Assembly (NCBI GenBank): GCA_036250195.1
Contig: JAVHZZ010000001.1
Coordinates: forward strand, 398,092,117-398,156,116
Direction: 5' to 3'
From: Mixophyes australis
Taxonomy: Eukaryota > Chordata > Amphibia > Anura > Limnodynastidae
DNA: 64,000 nucleotides
The notes under the pieces are model-generated. The model saw nothing but the letters and a program-made list of their open reading frames with translations, did no database searches and was not told where the DNA came from. Shown here in pieces: positions 37,078 to 48,356 of this stretch. Position 1 is the stretch's first letter. Every line of letters starts with the position of its first letter. The translations under genes and the position numbers were made by a program.

Positions 37078-37510
37078 GGGTCTCATTTAGAGTTGGACAT
37101 AAAAATGGTCCCAGAACGTACACTCGAAAATGTGTCTGCACACCTTTTGCATGGGTATATTGAGTCCTATGTACCTTAAGAAACGTCTAACTTAAAAATA
37201 GTTTGTATAGATAGTCATCATCATCATCATCATCATGTAAACTTGCACCAGGTTAATAGATGTACAAAAGATATGCCTCCTATAAGGCGCATCTAGATAT
37301 ATTTTTTAACTCTAACTAAGGTTCATGCTTGCATTTGCACGTAACTTACTGTACTGCACCTGCATGTGAACGCCTCTGATCCCCTTCTGCAGACACAAGG
37401 GCCACAAGTACAAGGTACTTTTCTTCTAAATACTGTTGCAAATTCTGTGCCTACACAAAATTCAAAGTTATGATATGCAAATATACTTCTTTCCAACTCT
37501 AAATGAAGAC
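37078..37510. mobile_element. MITE with TCATTTAGAGTTGG ends
   Basis: The left end GTCTCATTTAGAGTTGG and the complement of the right end, GTCTTCATTTAGAGTTGG, form a terminal inverted repeat. Internally it has a CAT run (37213-37234) and TTGCACC ... AAAAGATATGCCTCCTATAA. These parallel TTGCACC ... AAAAGAGACGCCTCCTAACA in the element at 41229, so the two are relatives. No clear target duplication. Confidence 0.55.
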
Positions 37511-37847
37511 TTTAATGTCAGAAACTGCAGAGAAGATATTGTGACTTCATACATGTAGGCTTGCTGCAGGCACTCAAGGTTTCTGGCATGCCTATAGAAT
37601 GCTCACTGTGCATTGTCACAGACTGATATATTTGACATCCGAATACTAATTATTTGACCCAGGAAGCTCAATTTTGTAAAACTGACAATGTGTAGCCCCT
37701 AAAACAATGTTTACTTGTTGAAAATAGTAGCAATACCAAGTAGCAATTGTAATATTCTCATAATGTTTTGGTCTGATTTCTAGTAGACACACTTTATGAA
37801 TTGTGGAGGTATATGAGTACTTTGTGGACCTTTAAACAAGTGCATAA

Positions 37848-38102
37848 TACAGAGATGGAGTTTGTATGTTCTACCCTGTTTGCATGGATTTGCGCTGGGT
37901 GTTCTGCTTTTCTCCCACACTCCAAAAACATACTGGTAGGTTAACTGGCTTTTGACAAATTTAACATGTGGGGGTTTGTGTGATAGGAAATATAGCTTGT
38001 AAGCTTTACTAGGGCAGGGACTGATGTGAATAATTAGTATTTAAATTTAAAGTGCTGCATAATATGTAATGATGTAGGCGCCATATAAAGCATAATAATA
38101 AC
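37848..38102 (-). repeat. Dispersed repeat, copy C (minus strand)
   Basis: Reverse-orientation member of the 28050 family, recognised by CTCCCACACTCCAAAAACAT, GGGCAGGGACTGATGTGAAT and the terminal GGCGCCATATAAAG. Confidence 0.65.
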
Positions 38103-39051
38103 TGGAGCTCAAATGAATTTTCACAAAAAAGTGTAAATTTTTGTTTACTTTATTTAAATCAAGTGTAACCTTTGTCGCCGACGGGAGATTAAATAAACCC
38201 AATAGCTCTAGTGCTGGTAAGGTCTACACTTCCCATTGTCCCATTTGACCAATACTAAATTGCTCAATTGCGCATACAAGGGACTCAGGTCTCGTGACGA
38301 AAGTTGAAAGGGGGAGTGGCAGAGAAAAAGCCATTGGCGGGCTTAGGAAAGTTTCTAGAGAATTCCTTCAAGGGGAGAGGAAGCTGGTGATGGAAACTGA
38401 TCTGTGAATAAGCTGTGAGAGAATCAGCATCTGTGAGAAAGCTGTGAAAAGAGCACCATTTGTAAAAGGAAACCTGGGCTATTGTGAGTAAATCTTGGGG
38501 ACTTTCAGTACTAAGGTACGGTACTGAGAAAAAGTTAATATTTTAATCAGTGGATAAAAATATTACAGAAACAAACTTCACAAGTATTAAATAATATATC
38601 TTTTCAGAGTAATATATTGCTAGCTGGGCTGAAGAGAATATTTGCCTCAGAGTGATATAGTGACATCTGTGTAAATGCCTCTGTGGTAACACCATACTTG
38701 CCCACTCTCCTAGAATGTTTGGGAGATTCCCAAATTCCGGGTAGGTGTCCCGGACTCCTGGTAGAGCAGACAAGTCTCCCGCATCCTGCCCTTTGGGTGT
38801 CAAAATGGCGATTTTGTAGCGGGAACAGGGCCAAAATGATGCAAATTGCCCCAACCCACTCTCTCCCACCACACTCCCCCCTCCCCCGGATCACACGGAT
38901 ACCAGCTACTTAAAGTTAGGAAGTGTTGGTAATAGAAGTTCTCAACTACCATTATAGAGACTTTTACCACAGAAATTAAGGTAAGATTAGAGAGAAAGTA
39001 AGCGGCTCTCATATGCACTGAGAAAATATATTTTGTCTGAGAAATTCTATC
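38103..39051. other. Unassigned, with one MITE end
   Basis: Around 38690-38780, TACTTGCCCACTCTCCTAGA begins a block with TTCCGGGTAGGTGTCCCGG. This resembles one end of the MITE family at 41731, with no partner end. The rest is unassigned. Confidence 0.4.
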
Positions 39052-39102
39052 ATCAACATTAATTTATATAGTGCCAGCAATTCCGTAGCGCTTTACAATT
39101 GG
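39052..39102 (+). repeat. Dispersed repeat, copy D (short)
   Basis: A 50-bp piece, ATTTATATAGTGCCAGCAAT then CCGTAGCGCTTTAC, matching the start of the 28050 family. Confidence 0.55.
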
Positions 39103-39182
39103 ATACCTTACCTGAATCTGAAGTGTAAGAAAACTAAAGGGTTAATACCTGTGTCAGAAATTGAATATATATATAAATATAT

Positions 39183-39184
<2 letters not shown>

Positions 39185-39229
<45 letters not shown>
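39185..39229. repeat. (AT)n microsatellite
   Basis: About 22 AT dinucleotides, preceded by imperfect AT-rich sequence. Confidence 0.95.
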
Positions 39230-39231
<2 letters not shown>

Positions 39232-40599
39232 ATAGATTATATTATATATAACAGTTGTTTGTGAACTTAATTGTGTTTTATTAATTACACAATATACTAA
39301 ATATATTTTCAAAGTAAATATGTTTTATACAAAAAAACCTATCATGTGCTACTGCTGTGTGAGGTTTGTGTGGTTACAGGGGGTCCTCAAGTCGCCCCTA
39401 GAGGTGATTTCACCCACATCCCTACAGACTCACTCATTCAACAAGTTGGTGGAGGAACTGGGCAAGTGAGAAGTAAGTGGTGATTCACACACGGAGAGTT
39501 TACAGACACGTGCCTTAGAGTAAGGGGATGTTGCACAAGCATTTGGAAATCCCCTTTTAGAAATCATACACTTGGTCCTGGACGTCTGGTCCGTAACCCC
39601 ATAAACTGTTTGAAAATACTGCCAAAATTATCTGCCAGAATAACACTTCACTTTTCATCTTCCTTCTTCCCACCACATGTCCTGCACATTGCCTAATATT
39701 TGTATAGATCTCTAAGCATAACCACACCATCCTCAGAAGAATGGAGCAGTGTGTACAACTGTGATTTCCCTACTAACCTGTATGCACTGTAACTCTCCGC
39801 CCACAGCTTGGCCTGTGCTGCTCAGTCCTCTGACAGTAAGATCCGTGCAAGCTGCGCTGTGTGCCCTTGAAGCAGGAAACTTGTAGCTGGGTTGACTTGT
39901 TTAATGTAAAATCACTATCAGGATCATACACAGCCACGGATTAGGCTGCACTAAAGCTGTTTGCAGGTTAGTGTTATCTGTTTTGTTTTTTTTTCATTTT
40001 GCTGATTATGAAACAGAAGTTCGCTCTTGTTGTTAGAGGGAGGGGTGTTCTGGATGTAACCAAGTAAGTTCATATATTTATTTTCTTTTCGCTAAATGCT
40101 CCAGCACACATGAAAACACAGAGAAAACAAACATATTTCTGTGGGAGTAACACTGCCCTCTCTGGTAAAACAAATACTCCCTGGCTTTTCAGCACATATT
40201 TTTTTACATATACAAAGCAAGGGAAAAAGCCACCTTACACTCACACCAGGTACATGGGCACAGGAGAGGGGAATGAAAACAGAAACTGCAGCACATTACA
40301 TGTAATCATACATTGTCCCTCAAGGCGGAAACCTCAGAGTCAATCTAATATGTTTAATGTGTAAGCTATGATTTGCTTGTGTTCTGTTATTTTTTTAAGT
40401 CTTCAGCAGCATCTGTTATCTCCTCTGTAAGATCTGTTATTTTTCACTGCTGCAAACCAATTGGAAGTTCTGTTCCCAGTAACTGATAATGGACGCAACT
40501 TAAAAAAGTGCAAGTAATGTATTTGTGCAGTGCAAATGACGTTGTGTCACAAACTATATGCCTATTTTTGTGCGAATGTGGCAGCACAGGAATATGCAT
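39230..40599. other. Unassigned intergenic sequence
   Basis: No gene or bounded repeat recognised. Short open frames show no domain. Confidence 0.4.
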
Positions 40600-40922
40600 A
40601 TCATCATCATCTATTTATTTATATAGCGCCACTAATTCCGCAGTGCTGTACAGAGAACTCACTCACATGAGTCCCTGCCTCATTGGAGATTACAATCTAA
40701 ATCCCCTAACATACACACAGACCGAGAGAGACTAAGGGCAATTTGATAGCAGTCAATTAACCTATCAGTATGTTTTTGGAGTGTGGGAGGAAACCGGAGC
40801 ACCAGGAGGAAACCCACGCAAACACGCGGAGAACATCCAAACTCCATGGTTGGGTATCAAACTCGTGACCCCAGTGCTGTGAGGCAGAAGTGCTAACCAC
40901 TAAGCCACCATGCTGCCCATCA
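40600..40922 (+). repeat. Dispersed repeat, copy E (best preserved)
   Basis: Full-length-looking member of the 28050 family. It begins CATCATCATCTATTTATTTA, then TATAGCGCCACTAATTCC and GTATGTTTTTGGAGTGTGGG, and ends in CCACCATGCTGCCCATC. Confidence 0.75.
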
Positions 40923-41228
40923 AGATGTCGGTGCCTCTCACACTTTATTTAAGACATAATTAGACTGGAATAAACAGTATATTTTGGAGAAAGAAAGTGG
41001 AAAAAGAAAGTCAAAATGGAAGCGGTGCAGGGTTCTTTGTTAATAGGCTGGACTTCAGAGTGATATTTAAATTTTTTCTATGATGCGCATATTCAGCCCA
41101 ACCAACAAGGCGCAGCGTGCATAACGCCAGACCGTGATTGTGCATCACGCAGGTGTGAGATGGATAAATAGGTGCAAAGTGAAATCTGCTGCAGGATTAC
41201 ATCTATTACGGCTTGTAAATGAAATGTA

Positions 41229-41676
41229 GGGGCTGATGCAGAGTTGGAGTTGGTGGCATAATGGGAGTAAATTACTCTTACAAATGTGCATGCAAAGATA
41301 GTGTACTTCCACCCGTATGCAGCGCCGTGCACATCTAGAGATGCTTCAGATCAGCATATGCGCCTGATTTACGCCAAGTCATCATCATCACCATATATTT
41401 GCACCTGCCCTTTAGCAGGTGCAAAAGAGACGCCTCCTAACAGGTGAATATGTGTGTTTCTCCAGTTTTGTATGAGCACACCCTTACTGAACTTGGCATG
41501 CATTTGCACACCCTTCCCCTCCTCCGTTCACCTTTCCTGTCATAAGGAGGCACATGTGGCAGATACCACAAGTCTGCATTGACACATATGTGTCTGTTCT
41601 TCTCTAGGCATTCACAGTGCAAATCTGTGCATATTACTCAATGTAACTTGTGAAAGTTCTACTCTGCATTAGGCCC
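41229..41676. mobile_element. MITE with CTGATGCAGAGT ends
   Basis: The left end GGGGCTGATGCAGAGT and the complement of the right end, GGGCCTAATGCAGAGT, are inverted repeats of 16 bp with three mismatches. Its interior matches the 37078-37510 element in order and wording, so both come from one family with diverged termini. No target duplication is certain. Confidence 0.55.
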
Positions 41677-41722
41677 TTCATTTTGTTTATTGCTTTTGTA
41701 TTCTGAGCCGAGCTACTTAAGA

Positions 41723-42036
41723 GAATATAACATACTTGCCTACTTTTTAAATCTGTGTTTTGTGAGATCAGAGTACAGATCATGTGACAGAGGGTAGGAG
41801 GTGGCGTGACAACGTCATTACGTCACTATAGCCCCGCCCCTACCATAAAAAAAACAGAAAGGTATTGAATAGCGGGGGGCGTGGCTTAATGCCGCAATTA
41901 AGCCCCCCTTCCTCTATTCAATGCCGTGAATTTCAGCGTTTTACAGGGTCTGGGAGGTTTGCCTACCCTTCCGGACTCCCCGAAAGTCTGGAGCCTTCCG
42001 AAAAATTCTGGGAGAGTAGGCAAGTATGGAATATAG
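41723..42036. mobile_element. hAT-type MITE with TACTTGCCTACT ends
   Basis: The 298-bp element (41731-42028) begins CATACTTGCCTACT and ends with its complement (AGTAGGCAAGTATG). It is flanked by GAATATAA (41723-41730) and GAATATAG (42029-42036), an 8-bp duplication with one mismatch. That length points to hAT transposition. It is non-coding. Confidence 0.75.
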
Positions 42037-43966
42037 CCGTAGACATAATAGAAGTGAGATATATGTTCTAAGCAAATCTTTTTGCCCTGCAAACAAATAG
42101 ATTCCAAATAAATAAAACAAAGAGAAAAACCTTAACATGTAAATAATTGCAGGACACTAATGTATGTGTAAAAGTACATAACACTTTTCTGTAGATAATA
42201 GTGTTATTTACTTGTGTTAATGTAATAAGTCCTATTTATTATGTATCCCATTTTTGCCCTGTTAATTATCATGTCATCGCAGAGATGACAGATGAATTTA
42301 CTACGTGAACTGCTTTGTGTACCTTGCTGAATGTGCCTGGAGGCGGTTACACTTCTTTCGTTTTGAGCTGCATTGTTTTACCCTGGAATTACTTTTACAT
42401 GTTTTGTTCTTCCCAAGCAATTGCTATATTGTTTCATTTTGGAACAGACCTAACTTTCTTTAGATAGCATAGTGAAATAAATATATTTTATGGTAACTGT
42501 GGGAAGTTACCCAAATAATTAATCAGATACGAGTATAGAGATACCAAATCGGTGTATGCTAGGGTAGGCATGGTAAAGATATATGGCCTAGAAACAGATT
42601 TTAGTTTTTATTTTTCTTTAAAAAAGGGAGCCTGTCTCTGGTCTCCTCTATGGACAGCACTCATACGTTAAGTGGAAACTGTGTCTGACACCAGCTGACA
42701 TAGCACCAGTGTGCTAACACAGGGGATGTTTCAGATCGATCTCCTTCGCAACAACCAGGGTTCCCTTCTTGTAGGTAAATCCCTGATATCACTATCATGA
42801 CATCACAGAATTTCTTGTAAACAATGAGGATTTGAATGCTTTCACACTGAGCTATACAGAGCGCTCACTTTGAATGATATGAACAGGAATCTGCTGCCCA
42901 CTTCCCTAGATCTTGCGGCTGATATATTGAGTGGACTTGAATATATGTCTGCTAAGCCCAAGTCAGGGGAAGGGGTTCAAATAGAATTCAATAGTTATAC
43001 ATAGTCCAGTTTTAAGTTTTAGCAAGATATAATAACTGATGCTTAGGTGTATTCCCAGGAAATATATGCAAATTCTTAATAGGCCCCTATCTGCATAATA
43101 GTCTCACCTGTCTAGTTAGACTATTGCTCAAAATAGGTGTGCACCTCCAATTAGGCTGTCTTGCACCAAGGCTTTGCCTGTTTGTCTAGTCTGCATGTGT
43201 CCATGTAATTACATTTTAAAATATGTTTGTTTAAGGTCAGGGTTTCAGTTAGGATTTGGAAAGCTTTGACCTATAGCTAATTATAACCCTAAATTTACCT
43301 CAAACCCTAACCCCCTAATTCACAGCTAAACTTTAACTGAAAGGCTGGTGTAACACCTATGTTTTGGAAGCAACATTTTATGTGTTGGTTACAAAATGCA
43401 GAGATCTGCTTATTCATATCACTGAACTCTATGGAATCTGCTCTTTGCTGTTTCGCTGTTTCCAAAGTTTCTAGTGCTTTGAAATACTGCATCTAATGTG
43501 TTCGCATTACAGATAAAACAAACAGCTGTAAAGCCTATTGAAATAAATGTACACAATCTGAAAAAAGCCACTGATGCTTCAAAGCAGTGTTTTCCCTTCT
43601 GGATATAAAAAAACAACCATAAAAACTGTCTTAAATATTTCTCTGTATTGTAAGCAGCGTAAATATACTGTCTCTAAAATGCAGATGTGACACCAGTCAG
43701 TCCCTAATTTATTTAAAAACGTTATTTTGTTTGCAAATAAATATCAGAAATACATGTTACAAGGTGAAAATAGTCTGGAAAGCTAAACATTATGTATGTA
43801 TATTGTTTTTCCTGCAATGTTTTTGTTACATTGTATTGCTTTAGTTTAGGTCACCTCCATATATGTAACTGTAACTGAGGCTGTGTGTATTTGTGGTTTA
43901 ATCACATCATATGGCATTTTTCACTAATTAGGATTATGTATCAAGAAAAATGTCTGGAAAAATTAA
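42037..43966. other. Upstream region of TLR2, unassigned
   Basis: About 1.9 kb before the TLR2 coding exon. No 5' exon, promoter or repeat could be identified with confidence. A CCCTAA-like stretch at 43283-43315 is too short and irregular to call a telomeric repeat. In other vertebrates TLR2 has non-coding 5' exons, so much of this is probably intron. Confidence 0.45.
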
Positions 43967-43993
43967 TTTTGTTTTTATTTCTGATCTCTTTAG
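43967..43993 (+). promoter_or_regulatory. TLR2: Predicted splice acceptor before the TLR2 coding exon
   Basis: A pyrimidine-rich stretch ends in TCTCTTTAG with the AG at 43992-43993. It is 19 bases before the ATG at 44013. This fits the known TLR2 layout of an uninterrupted coding exon preceded by untranslated exons. It argues that the ATG at 43950, which lies upstream of the acceptor, is intronic and not the true start. Confidence 0.65.
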
Positions 43994-44012
43994 TTATCCC
44001 CAACTCATAAAG

Positions 44013-46373
44013 ATGTACTACATCTTCTATTGGTGCTTAGTCTACCCAGTGATGACTGCAACACCGCCAGAAGATGAAACAGTCTGTTCGTGTGACCATA
44101 CGGATTATTGCGATTGCTCTTCAAAACACCTTTACACTATTCCTTCCACACTGCCAAAACAATTAAAGGGTTTGGATTTGTCCAATAATTTAATTCAGAT
44201 GATCACCGACACAGACCTGAAGATGTACCCAGAGCTGAAAGTACTTCGTTTAAAGCACAATCAAATTCATAGCATCAGCGATAATTCTTTTCAGTCACTA
44301 ACAAGTCTTGAAGAGTTGGATATCTCCTATAACAACTTAACCAGTTTGTCAGTCGCTTGGTTTATACATCTTGACACGCTGAAATCTTTAAACTTGCTAG
44401 GTAATCATTACACTACGCTTGGTGAAAACTCCCTCTTCTCCAATCTGGCCTCATTGAGGTTCTTACAATTTGGAAATCCAGTCTTTGCTGTGCTCCATAA
44501 GCAAGATTTTGGTGGTGTGCTGAAGTTAGATGAACTTTACCTAAATATTCCACGCCTCCAGCAATATACAGGTGGCACCATGAAGGCAGTAAAGGATATT
44601 GGGCACATTAATTTGGCTGCAAATGTAACTTTATTACCAGAAATAATACATGATCTTGCGTATTCTGTCACCTTGTTAGAGATCACAAATACATCTTTCC
44701 GGGACAGTCAGGAAGCAGAATGCTTTGCAGTGCTCAATGACACAAGTGTGAGAATTTTAAAGTATAAAAACTGTATACTGACTGATGCCAGTGCAGCAAG
44801 AATGATAGAAATTATCTACACCCAGAAAAATATTACTGATCTTATTTTAGAGGACTGTGTGCTTCAGGGAACAGGGCATGGATCTCCCATTTTGAAACAT
44901 TATAACTCATCATTATCGACAGTCGTTATTAAGAACTTGTACATACCAAACTTTTTTCTTTTTTCAGACTTAAGTTTTGTGTATCAGTTAGTGTATAACA
45001 TTAAAAGTGTGACCTGTATAGACAGCAAAGTTTTTTTGATGCCTTGCCACTTTTCCAGATCCTTTAAATTTCTGGAATATCTTGATCTAAGCGGGAATCT
45101 GCTGACAGATCTGTTTTTGGAAAGTTCAGCCTGTTATTTTGAAGGTTACGGTGCTTGGCCTTCATTGCAAACTTTAAATGTCAGCAGGAATCTGTTATCG
45201 TCATTACCCAAAGTATCTCATGTGCTTGCCATGGTACCAACCTTAACTAATATTGATTTAAGTAAAAATTCTTTTGGTGAAATTGGCCTTTCTTCTTGCA
45301 AGTGGCCTGAAAAACTGATATACTTAAACCTTTCAGATTGCCAGATGACAGTTATCAATAACTGCATTCCTGTCACTTTGCAACTATTGGATTTAGATTT
45401 CAATAATCTTGAAGAGTTTGTTGTTAATTTGCCAGATTTGAAGGAACTACACATATCAAATAACAGGTTAGCCAAATTGCCAGGTGAAGCCCACCTGTCC
45501 AGCTTAGTACTGCTTGTAATTAGCAAAAACAGAGTGAATGACTTTTATCAGTCAGATTTGGATTTATTCCCAAACTTGGCAAAACTGGATGGAAGTCGCA
45601 ACAATTATTTCTGCTCTTGTCAATTTGTGGATTTTATAAGGGAACATAAAAAAATTCTTCTGGGTTGGCCGACACATTACATTTGTGATTCTCCTTCTGT
45701 TGCCAGAGGCAAGCAGATTGAGGAAGTAAGACTTCCTATCTTAATGTGCCACAAGACATTGGTTGTGACACTGTCCTGCGTCTTCTTGATATTAGCTATA
45801 GCCATAATTGTGGCACTTTGCCACTTTCTTCACGTCATATGGTATGTGAAGATGACCTGGGCCTGGTTGAAAGCTAAGAGGAAGCCTTTAAAAGTTCCTG
45901 GGCAAGAGATCTGTTATGATGCCTTTATATCTTTTAGTGAAAGAGACTCTGAATGGGTTGAGAATATGATGGTGCCAGAGCTGGAGAATTCGAACCCTCC
46001 ACTCAGGGTATGTCTTCATAAACGTGACTTTGTACCTGGCAAATGGATCATTGATAACATTATGGATGCCATGGAAAAGAGCTACAAAACCCTGTTTATT
46101 TTGTCTGAGCACTTTGTCCACAGTGAGTGGTGCAAATATGAGCTGGAGTTTTCTCACTTTCGTCTTTTTGATGAAAACAATGATACCGCCATTTTGGTTC
46201 TTTTAGAGCCAATTGAAAAGTCAACTGTTCCAAAGAGATTCTACAAACTGAGGAAACTCATGAGCACAAAAACCTACTTGGAGTGGCCAACAGAGGAAGA
46301 AGAGCAACAAATCTTCTGGTTTAATCTGAAATCAGCACTGAAACCTGAAGACTATCCTAATGTTCAAGCATAA
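44013..46373 (+). CDS. TLR2: Toll-like receptor 2
   Basis: A cell-surface innate immune receptor. In vertebrates TLR2 pairs with TLR1/TLR6-type partners, binds microbial lipopeptides and signals through MyD88. The frame is open from 43950, but the ATG at 44013 is preferred. It follows a splice acceptor and begins a hydrophobic signal peptide (MYYIFYWCLVYPV), giving 786 residues, close to the usual 784. The order is: signal peptide (1 to about 17), cysteine-rich LRR N-cap, about 20 leucine-rich repeats, C-terminal LRR cap with CSC at about 534-536, membrane helix (about 582-612) and a TIR domain (about 632-786). The lipopeptide-pocket wording is kept (SKVFLMPC, 338-345), as is the TIR BB loop RDFVPGK with its key proline at about 675. 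Eight N-glycosylation sequons are visible in the ectodomain. TLR1, 6 and 10 are the alternatives, but the LRR and TIR wording fits TLR2 best. Confidence 0.93.
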   Translation: MYYIFYWCLVYPVMTATPPEDETVCSCDHTDYCDCSSKHLYTIPSTLPKQLKGLDLSNNLIQMITDTDLKMYPELKVLRLKHNQIHSISDNSFQSLTSLEELDISYNNLTSLSVAWFIHLDTLKSLNLLGNHYTTLGENSLFSNLASLRFLQFGNPVFAVLHKQDFGGVLKLDELYLNIPRLQQYTGGTMKAVKDIGHINLAANVTLLPEIIHDLAYSVTLLEITNTSFRDSQEAECFAVLNDTSVRILKYKNCILTDASAARMIEIIYTQKNITDLILEDCVLQGTGHGSPILKHYNSSLSTVVIKNLYIPNFFLFSDLSFVYQLVYNIKSVTCIDSKVFLMPCHFSRSFKFLEYLDLSGNLLTDLFLESSACYFEGYGAWPSLQTLNVSRNLLSSLPKVSHVLAMVPTLTNIDLSKNSFGEIGLSSCKWPEKLIYLNLSDCQMTVINNCIPVTLQLLDLDFNNLEEFVVNLPDLKELHISNNRLAKLPGEAHLSSLVLLVISKNRVNDFYQSDLDLFPNLAKLDGSRNNYFCSCQFVDFIREHKKILLGWPTHYICDSPSVARGKQIEEVRLPILMCHKTLVVTLSCVFLILAIAIIVALCHFLHVIWYVKMTWAWLKAKRKPLKVPGQEICYDAFISFSERDSEWVENMMVPELENSNPPLRVCLHKRDFVPGKWIIDNIMDAMEKSYKTLFILSEHFVHSEWCKYELEFSHFRLFDENNDTAILVLLEPIEKSTVPKRFYKLRKLMSTKTYLEWPTEEEEQQIFWFNLKSALKPEDYPNVQA

Positions 46374-46457
46374 TGCTAAATATGTAAAAATATCAGATGC
46401 ACCTGTTGGTATGTAAATATGACCATATACAAGCACTATGTAGTCCAATTAGAAGGA

Positions 46458-46463
46458 AATAAA
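46458..46463 (+). terminator. TLR2: Candidate TLR2 polyadenylation signal
   Basis: AATAAA lies 85 bases after the stop codon. It is the nearest canonical signal. Another AATAAA at 47342 could serve a longer transcript that would include the MITE at 46528-46675. Confidence 0.5.
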
Positions 46464-46519
46464 AAGCAGGGTTTCTACACGAAGCTGATTGCAGAATCTG
46501 AGTTTCCTTAAGAAATATA

Positions 46520-46683
46520 ATTTAGATCAGGCCTGTCCAACCTGCGGCCCTCCAGGTGTTGTGAAACTACAAGTCCCAGCATGCCCTTCCAGCTATTAAC
46601 TGGTTGTCTACTGGCAAGGCATGCTGGGGCTTGTATTTTCACAACACCTGGAGGGCCACAGGTTGGACAGGCCTGATTTAGAT
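46520..46683. mobile_element. Palindromic hAT MITE just 3' of TLR2
   Basis: A 148-bp element (46528-46675). Its ends CAGGCCTGTCCAACCTG and the complement are inverted repeats, and its interior (CTACAAGTCCCAGCATGCC) is partly palindromic. An exact 8-bp duplication ATTTAGAT flanks it (46520-46527 and 46676-46683), as expected for hAT. It inserted within about 150 bp of the TLR2 stop codon. The perfect duplication suggests a recent event. Confidence 0.9.
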
Positions 46684-47365
46684 GGTAAGGAAGGAAGTGG
46701 TTCATCTCAATCCATTGTTTGGGTTCTGCCTGGATTCTGTGATGCTTTTTCAAGAATTGGTCAATGCTAAGTGGAAAAAGCATAATTTCTGTTAATCTTT
46801 AGAAACACCAAATCATCTGTACAAGTGAAATGTGATTCTGCAAAGGAGGAACATTGAGGTTATAAATGGTACAAGGGCATGGGTCCATACATTTGTTACC
46901 CGGCAGAAGAAAAATTAGTCTTTCAGATGTTATGGTAATTTTTGTTTTTACAGTAGAAGAATATTATATATTTGCTCTGTAATTATTTCAGTATTTCTCT
47001 TAGAAAAAGAAGGAAAGTAACTTTACTTTGTTTAATAATATTAGAGTTCTTTTGTTTTGAAAATCATACATGTAATGGTTAATAATTAGTGCCTTTCTTA
47101 ATTGCTGCTAACAATTCAGAACTTAGCTATTATTAAATATGAAAACATTATTTATCTATTGTGTAGATATGTCATGCTGCCAATTGTTATCCTAATTAAA
47201 CACCAATTTTATTATATTTGTACCTGTACGTTATTTGAAAATTAGAATACTCCAATTGCATGAACGCCCCATTTACATCAAAATGAAGTAAAGTACTCTA
47301 CTTGTTTTTTTATTTCTATTATTTGTTTTGAATACATTTTCAATAAAATAGTTGATGAGGTTGAA
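46684..47365. other. Unassigned TLR2 3' flank
   Basis: AT-rich sequence with no gene. AATAAA at 47342-47347, followed by a short A run near 47364, could be an alternative TLR2 3' end or the tail of an unrecognised retroposon. Confidence 0.4.
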
Positions 47366-47572
47366 AAAAAAACATCAATCCATCCAGTTAAACCTATTTT
47401 GGATCTCCTGCGATCCCTCTTTTATATTTTAAATTGTTCCAGTTGAAGCACCCACTATCTGTTTCAATCGGGTAACATCCCTCCTGACCCAATATTGCAA
47501 TCTTATTTCTCCCTGGATCCACTACTATCCTTCATTTTAATTAACGGTCGTAACCCTGGCTACCCTTTTCCG

Positions 47573-48356
47573 CTAAAAAATTGTATAACCCTTTCTTAAA
47601 CATATTAATTGAATCTTGATCACAACCTTCCCTGGCAGTGAATTCCATATCTTGACTGCCCTAATTGTAAAGAACCCCTTCCTTTGCTGGTTGTAAAACT
47701 TCCTCTCCTCTAAACTTAGGGGGTGACCGCATGCCTTGTGTATAGTTCTTGTGGTAAAGAGTTCTGATGAAAGTTCTCTGTATTGAACCTTTATGTATTT
47801 GTACATAGTATTCATATCCCCTATTAGATGCCTCTTTTGTAAAATAAATGTGCCTAAACTAGCTAACCTTTTCTCATAACTCCATACCCTTTATTAATTT
47901 TGTGGCCCTTCACTGAACCCTTTCTAGTTCCAAAATGTTCCAAAATGCCTTTTTTATAGAGTGGTGCACAGAACTGTACTGCATACTCAAGATGAGGTCT
48001 TATCAGCGATTTATATAGTGGCAAAATTACACTGTCTTCCCTTATATCTATGCCCCTTTTTATGCATGCCAATACTTTATTGGCCTTTGCAGCTGCTGCT
48101 TGACATTGAGCACTATTGCTAAGTCTACTGTCTACGAGCATGCCCAAATTCTGTTCCATTACAGATTCCCCTAAATTTATCCCATCTAATTTATAGATTG
48201 CGTGCTCGTTTTTGATCTCTAAATGCATAACTTTACATTTATCTATGTTAAACCTCATATTCCATTTGGCCACCCAATCCTCAAGTTTATTTAAGTCTTT
48301 CTGCAGAGAAACTACATTTTGTTCTGATTTTATTATCTTTGGTGTCATCTGCAAAA
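47573..48356 (-). pseudogene. CR1 reverse transcriptase C-terminal part
   Basis: The FADDTK box with the paired catalytic aspartates is at 48338-48355, one frame away from the 163-residue open segment (47863-48354) that follows. That segment contains [32 protein letters not shown] and LYKSLIRPHLEYAVQFCAP, the usual order at the end of CR1/L2 polymerases. After another frameshift, an 80-residue piece (47573-47815) has GHPLSLEERKFYNQQRKGFF and TIRAVKIWNSLP, the terminal block. It is inactivated by frameshifts. Confidence 0.8.

Noticed and set aside
43283..43320. Interstitial telomeric repeat (CCCTAA-like)
   Set aside because: Only three or four irregular CCCTAA/CCTAACC words, with no regular TTAGGG array.
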